64,000 nt of DNA from JACPPO01 sp965262505 (lineage in GTDB: Bacteria; Acidobacteriota; Vicinamibacteria; Vicinamibacterales; UBA2999), in NCBI GenBank assembly GCA_965262505.1, contig CBDHFM010000030.1, positions 2,666,001-2,730,000 on the forward strand, in the 5' to 3' direction. A program made the position numbers and the translations under genes. The notes under the pieces are model-generated. The model searched no databases and was not told where the DNA came from. It was given only the letters and a program-made list of their open reading frames with translations. Positions 27,249-35,881 of the stretch are shown one piece after another. Within the stretch, counting starts at the first letter, position 1; each line of letters begins with the position of its first letter.

Positions 27249-28238
27249 CTACTCCTGCGCGAGGCCCTGCTGATCGATGCGGAATTCGAGAGGGCGGGCT
27301 CCTCCGCTGGCGAGAGCCTCGCGGATGGCGCCGTGGCGGTCCGGCGGCCCGTAGCAGAACAGGCACCCTCCGCCGCCCGCACCGCACACCTTGGCCGCCG
27401 ACCCACCCGCGCGCATCGCCCGCGCGATCAACGCGTCGATCGCCGGTGTAGATACGCCAGGCGCGAGACGCTTACGGTGCTCCCATTCCTGGCTGATCGC
27501 CAGCCCGACCGCGTTCCAATCCCCCTTGGTCATCGCGTCGCGCATCGCCGCGGCTGTGTCCCGAATCCGTTCGAAGCAGTCGAAGACATGACGGTCGCCG
27601 TCGATGTGCTTCTTCATGATGTCCCAGTTGTTCGTCCCTGAATCGCGCGGCTGACCGGTGTAGCACAGCACGATCCGACGCTCCAAATCGGCGGGGTCAA
27701 CGTCCAGCGGGACACGGCGAATGCCGTCGACGTGGAGTTCAAGCGTGGCGATGCCACCGTAGAGCGCGGGACGGTAATCCTGTAGTCCGGTTGGCACTCC
27801 GATCGCCTGTGCCTCGATGTTCATGGCGACCTGGAGCAGCGCTTCAGGTTCGTAGTGGATTCGGCTCCACTGCGCCAGCGCCGCACAGACGGCGACGTTC
27901 AGTGCCGACGACCCCGCAATGCCTGCGCCGGCGGGGGACTCACACGTGGTCGTCAGTGTGATTCCACGCGCTTCGAAGAAGTGGGCGAGCAGCGACAAGA
28001 GGCGCAGCTCACGGCGATCCCGCAGTTCACCCCAGGCATCCGCTTCGACTGTCGCGCCCGTGTCTTCGGAGTGGATGACGACACGATCGTCGGATCGGGC
28101 CTCGATCGTTGCGCCAGCTCTGAGGTTGATCGCGGCGTTGATCGTCTGCGCGCCGGGATGAAACAGGTAGAGGGGCCAAATATCCAGAGTGCCGCCGGCG
28201 AGGTCGATGCGAGTGGGGGCGGAGGCCTCGATACGCAC
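27249..28238 (-). CDS. GHMP-family sugar kinase (heptose kinase-like)
   Basis: 329-residue GHMP kinase. The start SAPTRIDLAGGTLDIWPLY resembles D-glycero-D-manno-heptose-7-phosphate kinase and fucokinase-type members; the ATP loop is SPAGAGIAGSSALNVA and motif 3 is KVCGAGGGGCLFCYG. It would phosphorylate the anomeric or C1 position of a sugar in the cytoplasm. The substrate is uncertain; heptose would link it to rfaE2/waaC. The start codon is GTG 28238, only 5 bp after a TATAAT. Confidence 0.78.
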   Translation of the reverse strand: MRIEASAPTRIDLAGGTLDIWPLYLFHPGAQTINAAINLRAGATIEARSDDRVVIHSEDTGATVEADAWGELRDRRELRLLSLLAHFFEARGITLTTTCESPAGAGIAGSSALNVAVCAALAQWSRIHYEPEALLQVAMNIEAQAIGVPTGLQDYRPALYGGIATLELHVDGIRRVPLDVDPADLERRIVLCYTGQPRDSGTNNWDIMKKHIDGDRHVFDCFERIRDTAAAMRDAMTKGDWNAVGLAISQEWEHRKRLAPGVSTPAIDALIARAMRAGGSAAKVCGAGGGGCLFCYGPPDRHGAIREALASGGARPLEFRIDQQGLAQE

Positions 28239-28243
28239 ACGGC

Positions 28244-28249
28244 ATTATA
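28244..28249 (-). promoter_or_regulatory. -10 box TATAAT of a probable leaderless GHMP-kinase transcript
   Basis: On the minus strand TATAAT (28249-28244) is followed by 5 bp and then the GTG start codon. Transcription would start at or inside the start codon. No convincing -35 box is seen. Confidence 0.45.
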
Positions 28250-28295
28250 GATACTGTGCCGAATGCAGACACAGAATGCGGTTCCGAGTCGCCCA

Positions 28296-28301
28296 TATAA
28301 T
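28296..28301 (+). promoter_or_regulatory. -10 box TATAAT of a probable leaderless nagZ transcript
   Basis: TATAAT followed by 6 bp (TGTCGA) and the GTG start at 28308, exactly where initiation is expected. No clear -35. It mirrors the divergent GHMP-kinase promoter 47 bp away. Confidence 0.45.
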
Positions 28302-28307
28302 TGTCGA

Positions 28308-29432
28308 GTGCCGTCGAAGGTTCGTCGCGACATTGGCCAGTTGCTGATTGGCAGCATGCCGGGTACGACCATCCCCGTCGAACTGCGGTCGCTCGCGCGT
28401 GAGTTTCAACTCGGAGGCGTCATCCTGTTCGCGCGCAACATCGAGGCGCCGGAGCAGGTCGCCGAGCTTTCCCGTGACGTGCAGTCGCTGGCAACCGAGA
28501 TGCCACTCTGGGTCAGCGTCGACCAGGAGGGTGGACGGGTGGCGCGCTTGCGGGAGCCATTTACCGAATGGCCACCGATGGCGGTGTTGGGTCGCTGCGG
28601 TGACCCCGCGGTGGCGTCGCGGTTTGCGGCGGCATTGGCCGCGGAGCTGAAGGCGGTCGGCATCACGCTCGACTACGCGCCGGTCCTCGATATTCACACG
28701 AATCCGAGTAATCCCGTCATTGGCGATCGCGCGCTGGCCGCCGATGCCGCGTTGGTGGGCACACTGGGCGCGGCCATCGTCCGTGGGTTGCAGGATAATG
28801 GCGTCGCCGCCTGCGGCAAGCACTTTCCAGGTCATGGTGATACGGCGGTCGATTCACATGATGAACTTCCGATCGTCGAGCACCCGCCCGATCGGATCCG
28901 GAGGGTTGAGTGCGTGCCGTTTCGCGATGCGATTCGCGCGGATGTCGCCTTCATCATGACGGCGCATCTGCTCGTGCCGTCACTTGACGAGAACGCGCCC
29001 GCTACACTCTCGCGACCCATTGTGCATGGCTTGCTTCGGGAGGAACTGGGCTTTGACGGCGTGATCCTGAGCGACGACCTTGAAATGGAAGCATTGGCGA
29101 GGGCCTACACGGTGCCCGAGGCGGCGGTCCAGGCTATCGCCGCGGGTTGCGACGGAGTGCTGGTGTGCCGCGCCCGCGTGCAGGACCGGAGCGGGGATAT
29201 TGAGGTGCAGGCGGCCGTGCTCGACGCGCTCGTACACGCTGTCGAAGACGGTCGCATTCCCTACTCACGGCTCGAGGACGCCTTGGGCCGGCATCGCCGA
29301 GCCAAGGAGCGTTTTCTGGCGGACGCGCAGCGCCTCGCGCCGCGCGAGGCGGGGGGGAAAGGCCAGTCGTACGCTGTGCTCGGCTGCGACGAGCATCGCC
29401 GCATCGCGGACGAAATGGCGCGGTACCTGTGA
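28308..29432 (+). CDS. nagZ: Beta-N-acetylglucosaminidase NagZ (GH3)
   Basis: 374-residue glycoside hydrolase family 3 enzyme that removes GlcNAc from GlcNAc-anhydroMurNAc peptides in cell-wall recycling. The catalytic loop ACGKHFPGHGDTAVDSHD carries the His-Asp dyad; LGGVILFARNIEAPEQV and GVILSDDLEMEAL (nucleophile Asp) are further signatures. Homology begins at the GTG at 28308; an ATG at 28263 is in frame but places the TATAAT inside the gene. The stop overlaps the next GTG (GTGA). Confidence 0.9.
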   Translation: MPSKVRRDIGQLLIGSMPGTTIPVELRSLAREFQLGGVILFARNIEAPEQVAELSRDVQSLATEMPLWVSVDQEGGRVARLREPFTEWPPMAVLGRCGDPAVASRFAAALAAELKAVGITLDYAPVLDIHTNPSNPVIGDRALAADAALVGTLGAAIVRGLQDNGVAACGKHFPGHGDTAVDSHDELPIVEHPPDRIRRVECVPFRDAIRADVAFIMTAHLLVPSLDENAPATLSRPIVHGLLREELGFDGVILSDDLEMEALARAYTVPEAAVQAIAAGCDGVLVCRARVQDRSGDIEVQAAVLDALVHAVEDGRIPYSRLEDALGRHRRAKERFLADAQRLAPREAGGKGQSYAVLGCDEHRRIADEMARYL

Positions 29433-30352
29433 TCAAGCCTCCCGCGCTCAAACCTGGCGACCGCATTGCCCTCGTGTCGCCTGCCAGCCCGTTCGAACGC
29501 GCGAAATTCGAGCGGGGAGTCGCCGAAATACGGCGTCTCGGTTACGAGCCGGTCTACGACGATTCTGTATTCGACACGTCCATGTTTACGTCGGGAACGG
29601 CGGACGGGCGCGCGGCGGCCTTCACACGTGCCTGGGTGGATCCAAGTGTGGCGGCGCTGGTCGCGGTTCGCGGCGGCTATGGCAGCGTGCAACTCCTTCC
29701 GATGCTGGACGGGTCGCGCCTGCGGGAGACACCGAAGCTGTTTATTGGCTACAGTGACAACACCTCGTTGCTGTCGTGGTTGACCTGTCAGTGCGGTATC
29801 ACGGCACTGCATGGACCGATGGTCGAGGGCTGTCTCGCGCGTGGTGTCGAGGGTTATGACGAGATGTCCCTCCTACGGCTGATGCAGGGAACGGGTGCGG
29901 GCCTCGACCTTCAGCTAGACGGATTGTCCACCGTCAAGGCGGGTCGGGCCGAGGGCCCGTTGTTTGGAGGCACGTTGACGCAGTTGGCGGGATCGCTCGG
30001 CACGCCCTTCCCGTTTGACCCGCCTGACGGAGCCGTGCTGTTCATCGAGGATGTCGAGGAGCGTCCGTATCGAATCGATCGCCTGATGACCCAACTACGG
30101 CAGAGCGGTGTGCTGGCGCGAGCCCGCGGACTCGTATTCGGCGAGATGCGCGGGTGCGACGAACCGTCTGGCACGCCGACCGCGAGCGACGTGATCCGGT
30201 CCGTCACATCAGACTTTCCTGGTCCGGTGTTGATCGGGTTCCCATCAGGGCACACGACCGGACCCGCCTGGACCCTTCCGCTCGGGGTCCGCGTCCACGT
30301 CGAGACGACGCCGCGGCCGTCCGTTCATGTCGAGGAATCGCCCGTTGCATGA
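29429..30352 (+). CDS. ldcA: LD-carboxypeptidase (peptidase S66)
   Basis: 307-residue murein tetrapeptide LD-carboxypeptidase that removes the terminal D-Ala from recycled muropeptides. S66 triad: Ser in FIGYSDNTSLLSWL, Glu in LFIEDVEERPYRID and His in GFPSGHTTGPAWTLPLG. The start RIALVSPASPF is typical. It overlaps nagZ by 4 bp and mpl by 26 bp, so the recycling enzymes form an operon with coupled translation. Confidence 0.92.
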   Translation: MIKPPALKPGDRIALVSPASPFERAKFERGVAEIRRLGYEPVYDDSVFDTSMFTSGTADGRAAAFTRAWVDPSVAALVAVRGGYGSVQLLPMLDGSRLRETPKLFIGYSDNTSLLSWLTCQCGITALHGPMVEGCLARGVEGYDEMSLLRLMQGTGAGLDLQLDGLSTVKAGRAEGPLFGGTLTQLAGSLGTPFPFDPPDGAVLFIEDVEERPYRIDRLMTQLRQSGVLARARGLVFGEMRGCDEPSGTPTASDVIRSVTSDFPGPVLIGFPSGHTTGPAWTLPLGVRVHVETTPRPSVHVEESPVA

Positions 30353-31751
30353 CCGGCGGCACATCCACTTCATCGGGGTGTGCGGAACCGCCATGGCGAC
30401 CGTGGCCGCGCTGCTGAAGCAGCGTGGCCACGATGTGCGCGGGTCCGATCAGAACGTCTACCCGCCGATGAGCGAGTTTCTCGTGGCTGAAGGTATCCGG
30501 ACCATGGCCGGATTTTCGGAGGACCACATCACACCCGACGTCGACCTCGTCGTTGTCGGCAATACCATTTCCAGGGGAAACCCCGAACTCGAGGCCGTGC
30601 TGGAAAGGAAGATCCGGCACTGCTCCCTGCCCGAGGCGATTCGCGACCATTTCCTGTGGGGCTCGCGCTCAATCGTTCTCGCGGGCACCCACGGCAAGAC
30701 CACGACGACGTCGTTGACCGGCTGGCTGTTGACGCATGGCCAGCTCGATCCAACAGTGCTGGTGGGCGGGATTGCCCTGAACTTCGGGGACCGCGGCTCG
30801 AGCTACCGGCTGGGCGGCGGCCGCGACTTCGTGATCGAGGGGGACGAGTACGACAGCGCCTATTTCGACAAGACCGCGAAGTATCTCAAGTACCTGCCCG
30901 ATATCGCGGTCATCAATAACATCGAGTTCGATCATGCTGATATCTACGCGGACCTTGACGCCGTGCGCCTGGCGTTCCGGCGGCTCGTCAATCTGGTGCC
31001 TCGAAACGGGATGCTGCTGCTGGGCGCAGACAGTCCGCATGCAGCCGGTTTGATCGCGCACGCGGTCAGCCCGGTGCAGACCTTTGGCACGTCGGACGAG
31101 GCCACGTGGCAGGCCTCCGCCATTGAGCATGCCGACGGTGTCACGCGGTTCACGGTGCGTCGCGGCGGCGAGCCGTTCGGCCAGTTCGAATCACCGCTGC
31201 TCGGCCTGCACAACGTCAGGAACGCGCTGGCTGCTATCGCGGTCGGCGGTCATATCGGACTTCGGCCGTCACAGCTTGCCGAGGGCTTGAGCACCTTCAA
31301 GGGCATCAGGCGGCGGCTCGAGACCATCGGCGTCCGCCGGGGCGTGACAGTGATCGATGATTTTGCGCATCACCCCACGGCGGTCCGTGAAACGCTTGCG
31401 GCGCTGCGGACCGGGTACCCTTCACGCCGGCTGTGGGCGGTGTTCGAGCCGCGGTCGAACTCGTCGTGCCGGCGGGTCTTCCAGGATGACTTCGCCGTGG
31501 CGTTCAGCGCCGCAGACGAAGTCGTGATCGCCGGCGTTTTTCGATCGCTTCCAGAATCGGAGCGCCTGTCCGTCGAACGTCTTGTCGACGACCTGCGCAG
31601 GCAAGGGCAGCGTGCCCGTCACATTCCGGACGTCGATGGGATCGTCCGCGCGATTGTGAGCGAGCATAGCGACGGCGATATCGTGGTCTTCATGTCCAAC
31701 GGCGCGTTTGGCGGAATCCACCAAAAATTCCTTCAGGCCCTCGGCGGGTGA
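30327..31751 (+). CDS. mpl: UDP-N-acetylmuramate:L-Ala-gamma-D-Glu-meso-DAP ligase
   Basis: 474-residue Mur-ligase-type enzyme that re-attaches recycled tripeptide to UDP-MurNAc. HIHFIGVCGTAMATVAALL is the Mpl start (distinguishing it from MurC), the ATP loop is AGTHGKTTTTSL, then GDEYDSAYFDKTAKYLKY and NNIEFDHADIY, which are Mpl signatures, and VIDDFAHHPTAVRET. Overlaps ldcA by 26 bp and the pxpBC gene by 4 bp (GTGA). Presence of DAP-type recycling indicates meso-DAP peptidoglycan. Confidence 0.93.
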   Translation: MSRNRPLHDRRHIHFIGVCGTAMATVAALLKQRGHDVRGSDQNVYPPMSEFLVAEGIRTMAGFSEDHITPDVDLVVVGNTISRGNPELEAVLERKIRHCSLPEAIRDHFLWGSRSIVLAGTHGKTTTTSLTGWLLTHGQLDPTVLVGGIALNFGDRGSSYRLGGGRDFVIEGDEYDSAYFDKTAKYLKYLPDIAVINNIEFDHADIYADLDAVRLAFRRLVNLVPRNGMLLLGADSPHAAGLIAHAVSPVQTFGTSDEATWQASAIEHADGVTRFTVRRGGEPFGQFESPLLGLHNVRNALAAIAVGGHIGLRPSQLAEGLSTFKGIRRRLETIGVRRGVTVIDDFAHHPTAVRETLAALRTGYPSRRLWAVFEPRSNSSCRRVFQDDFAVAFSAADEVVIAGVFRSLPESERLSVERLVDDLRRQGQRARHIPDVDGIVRAIVSEHSDGDIVVFMSNGAFGGIHQKFLQALGG

Positions 31752-33499
31752 GTGCTGGCGTGACGCCGCGAACCGCGCGGATTGTCGTGGCAGGCGATTC
31801 GGCCCTGGCGCTCGAGATAGGGGTGAGGTCCGCTTCGAAGTTGCAGGCCGACGCCGACGTGAATGCCCGCGCGATTGCGATCGCCCGTGCCGTCAGACGG
31901 CGTGCGATTGGAGGCGTTCGCGACGTGGTCGCCACATTTCGTTCGGTGACCGTGTTTTTTGATCCGTTGTTGACAGACGTTGCGGCGGTCGCCGCAGCGC
32001 TGAACGCCGACACCGACGCCGCGCCGCCCGAGTCCTCGGGCAAGACTATCGATGTGCCGGTCGTCTACGGAGGCAACGCCGGGCCTGATCTTGCCCAGGT
32101 AGCGGCCTTTGCGGGTTGCAGCTCGGAGAGCGTGATCGAGAGGCACGCTGCGAGGGCGTATCGCGTGTTCATGCTCGGCTTTCTTCCCGGGTTCGCCTAC
32201 ATGGCGCCTGTCGACGAGACGATCGCGGTGCCGAGGCGCGCTACGCCGCGCCTGCGCGTGCCGGCCGGATCCGTAGGAATCGCCGGGCTGCAGACCGGCG
32301 TCTATCCGCGCGACGCGCCTGGTGGGTGGCAGATCATCGGCCGAACGGCGGTGATGCTGTTTGATCCCGGCAACACGCCGCCGGCACTGTTGGCGCCTGG
32401 CGATCAGGTGCGGTTCGTGCCGACTGCTGCTGACGCGGCTGCTGGTGACACTGTCTCCGGTCGCGGCCGGACCAAGACCCGGCCGGGGTCGGACCCAATG
32501 TCGATGGGCGCCACGCGCTTCGCCACCGTTCTTCGACCTGGATTGCTGACGACGATTCAGGACACTGGTCGATGGGGATATCAGGACCTCGGCGTGCCCG
32601 TTTCTGGACCGATGGACCAGGTCGCGCAGCGCCTGGCGAATGCCCTCCTGGGCAACGCACGGGATGCAGCCACGCTCGAAGCGACGTGGCTCGGTCCGGA
32701 ACTGAGGATGGAACAGGAGACGCGGGTCGCCGTCGCGGGTGCCGACCTGCACGCGACTCTCGACGGCGCCGACGTGCCGTTGTACGCGCCGGTCCGCTGC
32801 CGTGCCGGGAGCGTGTTGCGCTTCGGCGATCGGCGCTCCGGCGCGCGTGCCTACGTTGCGTTCGATGGCGGCGTCGCGGTGCCGCCCGTGCTCGGGAGCC
32901 GTGCGACGCACGTCCTGAGCGGCCTGGGTGGGATCGGGGGCCGAGCCTTGAAAGCCGGCGATCGCGTCCCTCTCGGCGATCCACATGCGGATCCCGCGCC
33001 CCACCACGTAGAACCCGCGGTGGTCCGCTCAGGCGCCAGGGCAGAATCACTGGTGGCGGTTGCCGCGGCAGACCTGCAGGTCCGCCCAGCAGGCGGCGCG
33101 CGTCTTCGGGTGCTTCCAGGCCCCCAGGCGGAGCACTTCGCCCCATCCGCGTTGGAGGCACTCCAGAGCACGCGGTACACCATTTCGCCCCAGTCGGACC
33201 GCATGGGCTATCGCCTTTCGGGAGGCACGTCGATGTCGTGCGCCACCGGCGGTGACATGATCTCGGATGTCGCGTTCGTCGGTGGCGTCCAGCTCCCACC
33301 GTCCGGAGACCCGATTCTCCTGATGGCCGACCGTCAGACGAGTGGCGGCTATCCCCAGATCGCTGTGGTCATCACGGCGGATCTTCCGCGTGCAGGGCAG
33401 CTTGGGCCCGGCGACTGGATCGAGTTCGAAGTGTGCGACCGGGCCGACGCGATCGCGGCGCTTGTCGAAATGGAAGGGAGGCTGCTTGCCGTCGGCTGA
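31748..33499 (+). CDS. Fused 5-oxoprolinase subunits PxpB-PxpC (KipI-KipA)
   Basis: 583-residue fusion. Residues about 1-225 are PxpB/KipI-like (HAARAYRVFMLGFLPGFAYM, then PRLRVPAGSVGIAGLQTGVY and GWQIIGRT). Residues about 255-583 are PxpC/KipA-like (LLTTIQDTGRWGYQDLGVPV, SGPMDQVAQRLANALLGN and SPQSDRMGYRLSG). In E. coli PxpABC cleave 5-oxoproline with ATP; no pxpA lies alongside here. It is embedded in a cell-wall operon: GTG 31748 overlaps the mpl stop, and murB starts inside its last codons. Confidence 0.88.
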   Translation: MSAGVTPRTARIVVAGDSALALEIGVRSASKLQADADVNARAIAIARAVRRRAIGGVRDVVATFRSVTVFFDPLLTDVAAVAAALNADTDAAPPESSGKTIDVPVVYGGNAGPDLAQVAAFAGCSSESVIERHAARAYRVFMLGFLPGFAYMAPVDETIAVPRRATPRLRVPAGSVGIAGLQTGVYPRDAPGGWQIIGRTAVMLFDPGNTPPALLAPGDQVRFVPTAADAAAGDTVSGRGRTKTRPGSDPMSMGATRFATVLRPGLLTTIQDTGRWGYQDLGVPVSGPMDQVAQRLANALLGNARDAATLEATWLGPELRMEQETRVAVAGADLHATLDGADVPLYAPVRCRAGSVLRFGDRRSGARAYVAFDGGVAVPPVLGSRATHVLSGLGGIGGRALKAGDRVPLGDPHADPAPHHVEPAVVRSGARAESLVAVAAADLQVRPAGGARLRVLPGPQAEHFAPSALEALQSTRYTISPQSDRMGYRLSGGTSMSCATGGDMISDVAFVGGVQLPPSGDPILLMADRQTSGGYPQIAVVITADLPRAGQLGPGDWIEFEVCDRADAIAALVEMEGRLLAVG

Positions 33500-34586
33500 G
33501 CGAACCATCAGGCCGCAGGCCCACGTGCCGCTGGCCCCGATGACGACACTCGGTGTTGGCGGGCACGCACGGTGGTTCACGCGTGCGACGAGCGTCGAGG
33601 ACGTGGCGGCGGCCCGCCGGTGGTGCGGCGATGCCGGCGTTCCGCTGTTCGTGCTCGGCGGCGGCACCAACATGGTCGTGGCGGATGGGGGCGTGGACGG
33701 CTTGGTGCTGCACGTCGCCATTCGCGGCGTCGACTTCCACACGCGTGGAACCAAGACCGCGCTTCGGCTTGGTGCCGGTGAGCCGTGGGATGAGGCGGTG
33801 GCCGCCGCGGTATCGCGGGGCCTGGCGGGCCTTGAATGCCTTTCAGGAATCCCCGGCAGCGTCGGTGGGACTCCCGTACAGAACGTCGGGGCCTACGGGC
33901 AGGAAGTGGCCCAGACCATTTCCGAGGTCACCGTGCTCGATCGTCGGTCGGGGGACATCACCACGCTAGGCGGCGGGGAGTGCAGATTCGGATACCGGAC
34001 GAGCCGTTTCAAACGCGAGGATGAGGGGCGATTTGTCGTCTGCGAGGTGCTGTTTGAGCTCGGCCCTGGGTCGCCGACGGTAGCATACCCGGATATCCTG
34101 CGCCATCTGGCGGACCGTGGCGTGGTGTCGCCGGCCCTTGCCGATGTCCGTGATGCGGTCCTGTCCGTCCGGCGGCGCAAAGGCATGGTGATCGACCCCA
34201 CGGATCCCGACACGCGGAGCGTCGGGTCGTTCTTCATGAACCCGGTCGTCGGCGCTGATTGTCACGCCGGCCTCGTCTCGGCGGTCGCGGGTCCGGTCCC
34301 CAGCTTCGTGCTGCAGGACGGCCGGGTCAAGATACCTGCTGCGTGGCTCATCGAACGATCGGGTTTCGCACGCGGTCACAGGTCGGGTGCCGTTGGTCTC
34401 TCGTCGAAGCATCCGCTCGCCATCGTCAACAGGGGAGATGCCGCGGCGAGTGACGTCGTCGTGTTGGCCGGGCTGATCAAGCGACAGGTCGCCGATCGCT
34501 TTGGTATCTGGCTCCGTGCGGAGCCTGCGTTCGTCGGGTTCGGAGACGATCCCGATGTGGCCTTTCTGAAAGAGGCAGGCGGCTGA
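33486..34586 (+). CDS. murB: UDP-N-acetylenolpyruvoylglucosamine reductase
   Basis: 366-residue FAD enzyme, second step of UDP-MurNAc synthesis. Blocks: VPLAPMTTLGVGGHARWF, LGGGTNMVVADGG, GLECLSGIPGSVGGTPVQNV, GYRTSRFK, DTRSVGSFFMNPVV (catalytic Ser) and RSGAVGLSSKHPLAIVN; the C-terminal RAEPAFVGF holds the expected Glu. TTG 33486, with AAGGGAGG 4 nt upstream, overlaps the pxpBC stop by 14 bp and is preferred over an open extension to 33342. murA follows with no gap. Confidence 0.93.
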   Translation: MPSAERTIRPQAHVPLAPMTTLGVGGHARWFTRATSVEDVAAARRWCGDAGVPLFVLGGGTNMVVADGGVDGLVLHVAIRGVDFHTRGTKTALRLGAGEPWDEAVAAAVSRGLAGLECLSGIPGSVGGTPVQNVGAYGQEVAQTISEVTVLDRRSGDITTLGGGECRFGYRTSRFKREDEGRFVVCEVLFELGPGSPTVAYPDILRHLADRGVVSPALADVRDAVLSVRRRKGMVIDPTDPDTRSVGSFFMNPVVGADCHAGLVSAVAGPVPSFVLQDGRVKIPAAWLIERSGFARGHRSGAVGLSSKHPLAIVNRGDAAASDVVVLAGLIKRQVADRFGIWLRAEPAFVGFGDDPDVAFLKEAGG

Positions 34587-35846
34587 ATGTCGACACTCCT
34601 GATCGAAGGCGGACACCGGCTGCGGGGACGCGTGGCCGTGGAGGGAAACAAGAATACGGCGCTCCCGTTGCTCGCGGCGTGCCTGTTGACCGAGGACGAG
34701 TGCGTGCTGACGAATGTCCCGCGCATCGGCGATGTAGAGGTCATGGCACAGCTGCTGCAGGATCTGGGCGCCGAGGTTGACGGCATTGGCGGCACGACGC
34801 TCCGTGTCCGAGCCGCTCGTGTCCGCAGTCATGCACCGGACTGCGCTCTCGTGGGCAGGCTTCGTGGTTCTGTTCTCCTGCTCGGTCCACTGCTGGCTCG
34901 GGTCGGCCGGGCGCACCTCGCGCCGCCCGGAGGCGACTTCCCGGCGCGACGTTCGATTTCAACCCATCTTGACGCGCTGGCCGCGATGGGGGCCAGGCAA
35001 GGCGTGGGTGAGGACCACGTTCTCGAAGCTCCTGACGGGTTGAAAGGCGCCTCCATGTATCTGTTCGAGGCGTCGGTCACCGCGACCGAGACGGCGCTGC
35101 TGGCGGCAGCAGGCGCCGAGGGCGCCACGGAGATCCGTCACGCGGCGACCGAGCCGCACGTCGTGGAGCTCTGCGAGTTCCTCGAGAAGATGGGCGCAGG
35201 CGTTTCAGGTATCGGGAGTTCGAAGATCCGCGTTGAAGGCGTGCCGCGCCTGCGCGGCGCCGAGCACCGGCTGGGCGGCGACTATATCGAGGCGGGAAGC
35301 TGGGCGGTCGTGGGCGCCATTACGGGGGGCGAGATCGACATCGAGGGAGCCCGCGAGGAGGACATCGAGGTTGTCGCCGCCGTGATGAAACGGATGAACG
35401 TGCGCTGCGGGATGCGGGACGGCGTGTTCGAGGTGAAGCCCTCGAAACCGCAGGCGACACGGCGCATCACCACCGGCTTGTGGCCCGCGTTTCCGAGCGA
35501 CCTCGTCAGCCTCGTTACCGTGCTTGCCACCCAGGCCGAGGGTCGAACGCTTGTACACGACTGGATGTACGAGTTGCGCCTGTTCGCGCTGGAGCAGATG
35601 AGCGGCATGGGCGCCGATCTTTTCCTCGCCGACGCCCACCGCATCATCGTGACCGGCCCGACGCGGCTGCGTGGCGGACGGGTGCTGGATAGCCGGGACC
35701 TGCGGTCGGGCATGTCCCTGATCGCGGCCGGCCTGGCTGCGGACGGTCAGACCCGCGTGCAGCCGCTCGAAACCGTGGAACGAGGGTACGGTCTGCTCGT
35801 CGACCGCCTCCTGGGCCTGGGCGCGCGCGTGGTGAAAGTGGAGTAG
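34587..35846 (+). CDS. murA: UDP-N-acetylglucosamine 1-carboxyvinyltransferase (Cys-to-Asp active site)
   Basis: 419-residue EPSP-synthase-fold enzyme, first committed step of peptidoglycan synthesis. VEGNKNTALPLLAACLL carries the essential Lys and Asn; GSVLLLGPLLARVGRA and the C-terminal ATGAT-type block SRDLRSGMSLIAAGLAADG are typical. The catalytic loop, normally PGGC, reads PPGGDFPARRS: Asp117 replaces the usual Cys (codon GAC at 34935-34937). In known enzymes this exchange leaves activity but abolishes fosfomycin alkylation. Starts directly after the murB stop. Confidence 0.94.
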   Translation: MSTLLIEGGHRLRGRVAVEGNKNTALPLLAACLLTEDECVLTNVPRIGDVEVMAQLLQDLGAEVDGIGGTTLRVRAARVRSHAPDCALVGRLRGSVLLLGPLLARVGRAHLAPPGGDFPARRSISTHLDALAAMGARQGVGEDHVLEAPDGLKGASMYLFEASVTATETALLAAAGAEGATEIRHAATEPHVVELCEFLEKMGAGVSGIGSSKIRVEGVPRLRGAEHRLGGDYIEAGSWAVVGAITGGEIDIEGAREEDIEVVAAVMKRMNVRCGMRDGVFEVKPSKPQATRRITTGLWPAFPSDLVSLVTVLATQAEGRTLVHDWMYELRLFALEQMSGMGADLFLADAHRIIVTGPTRLRGGRVLDSRDLRSGMSLIAAGLAADGQTRVQPLETVERGYGLLVDRLLGLGARVVKVE

Positions 35847-35881
35847 CGGTTCCCCGCGATCGGTGACCCCGAACGGGGTGC

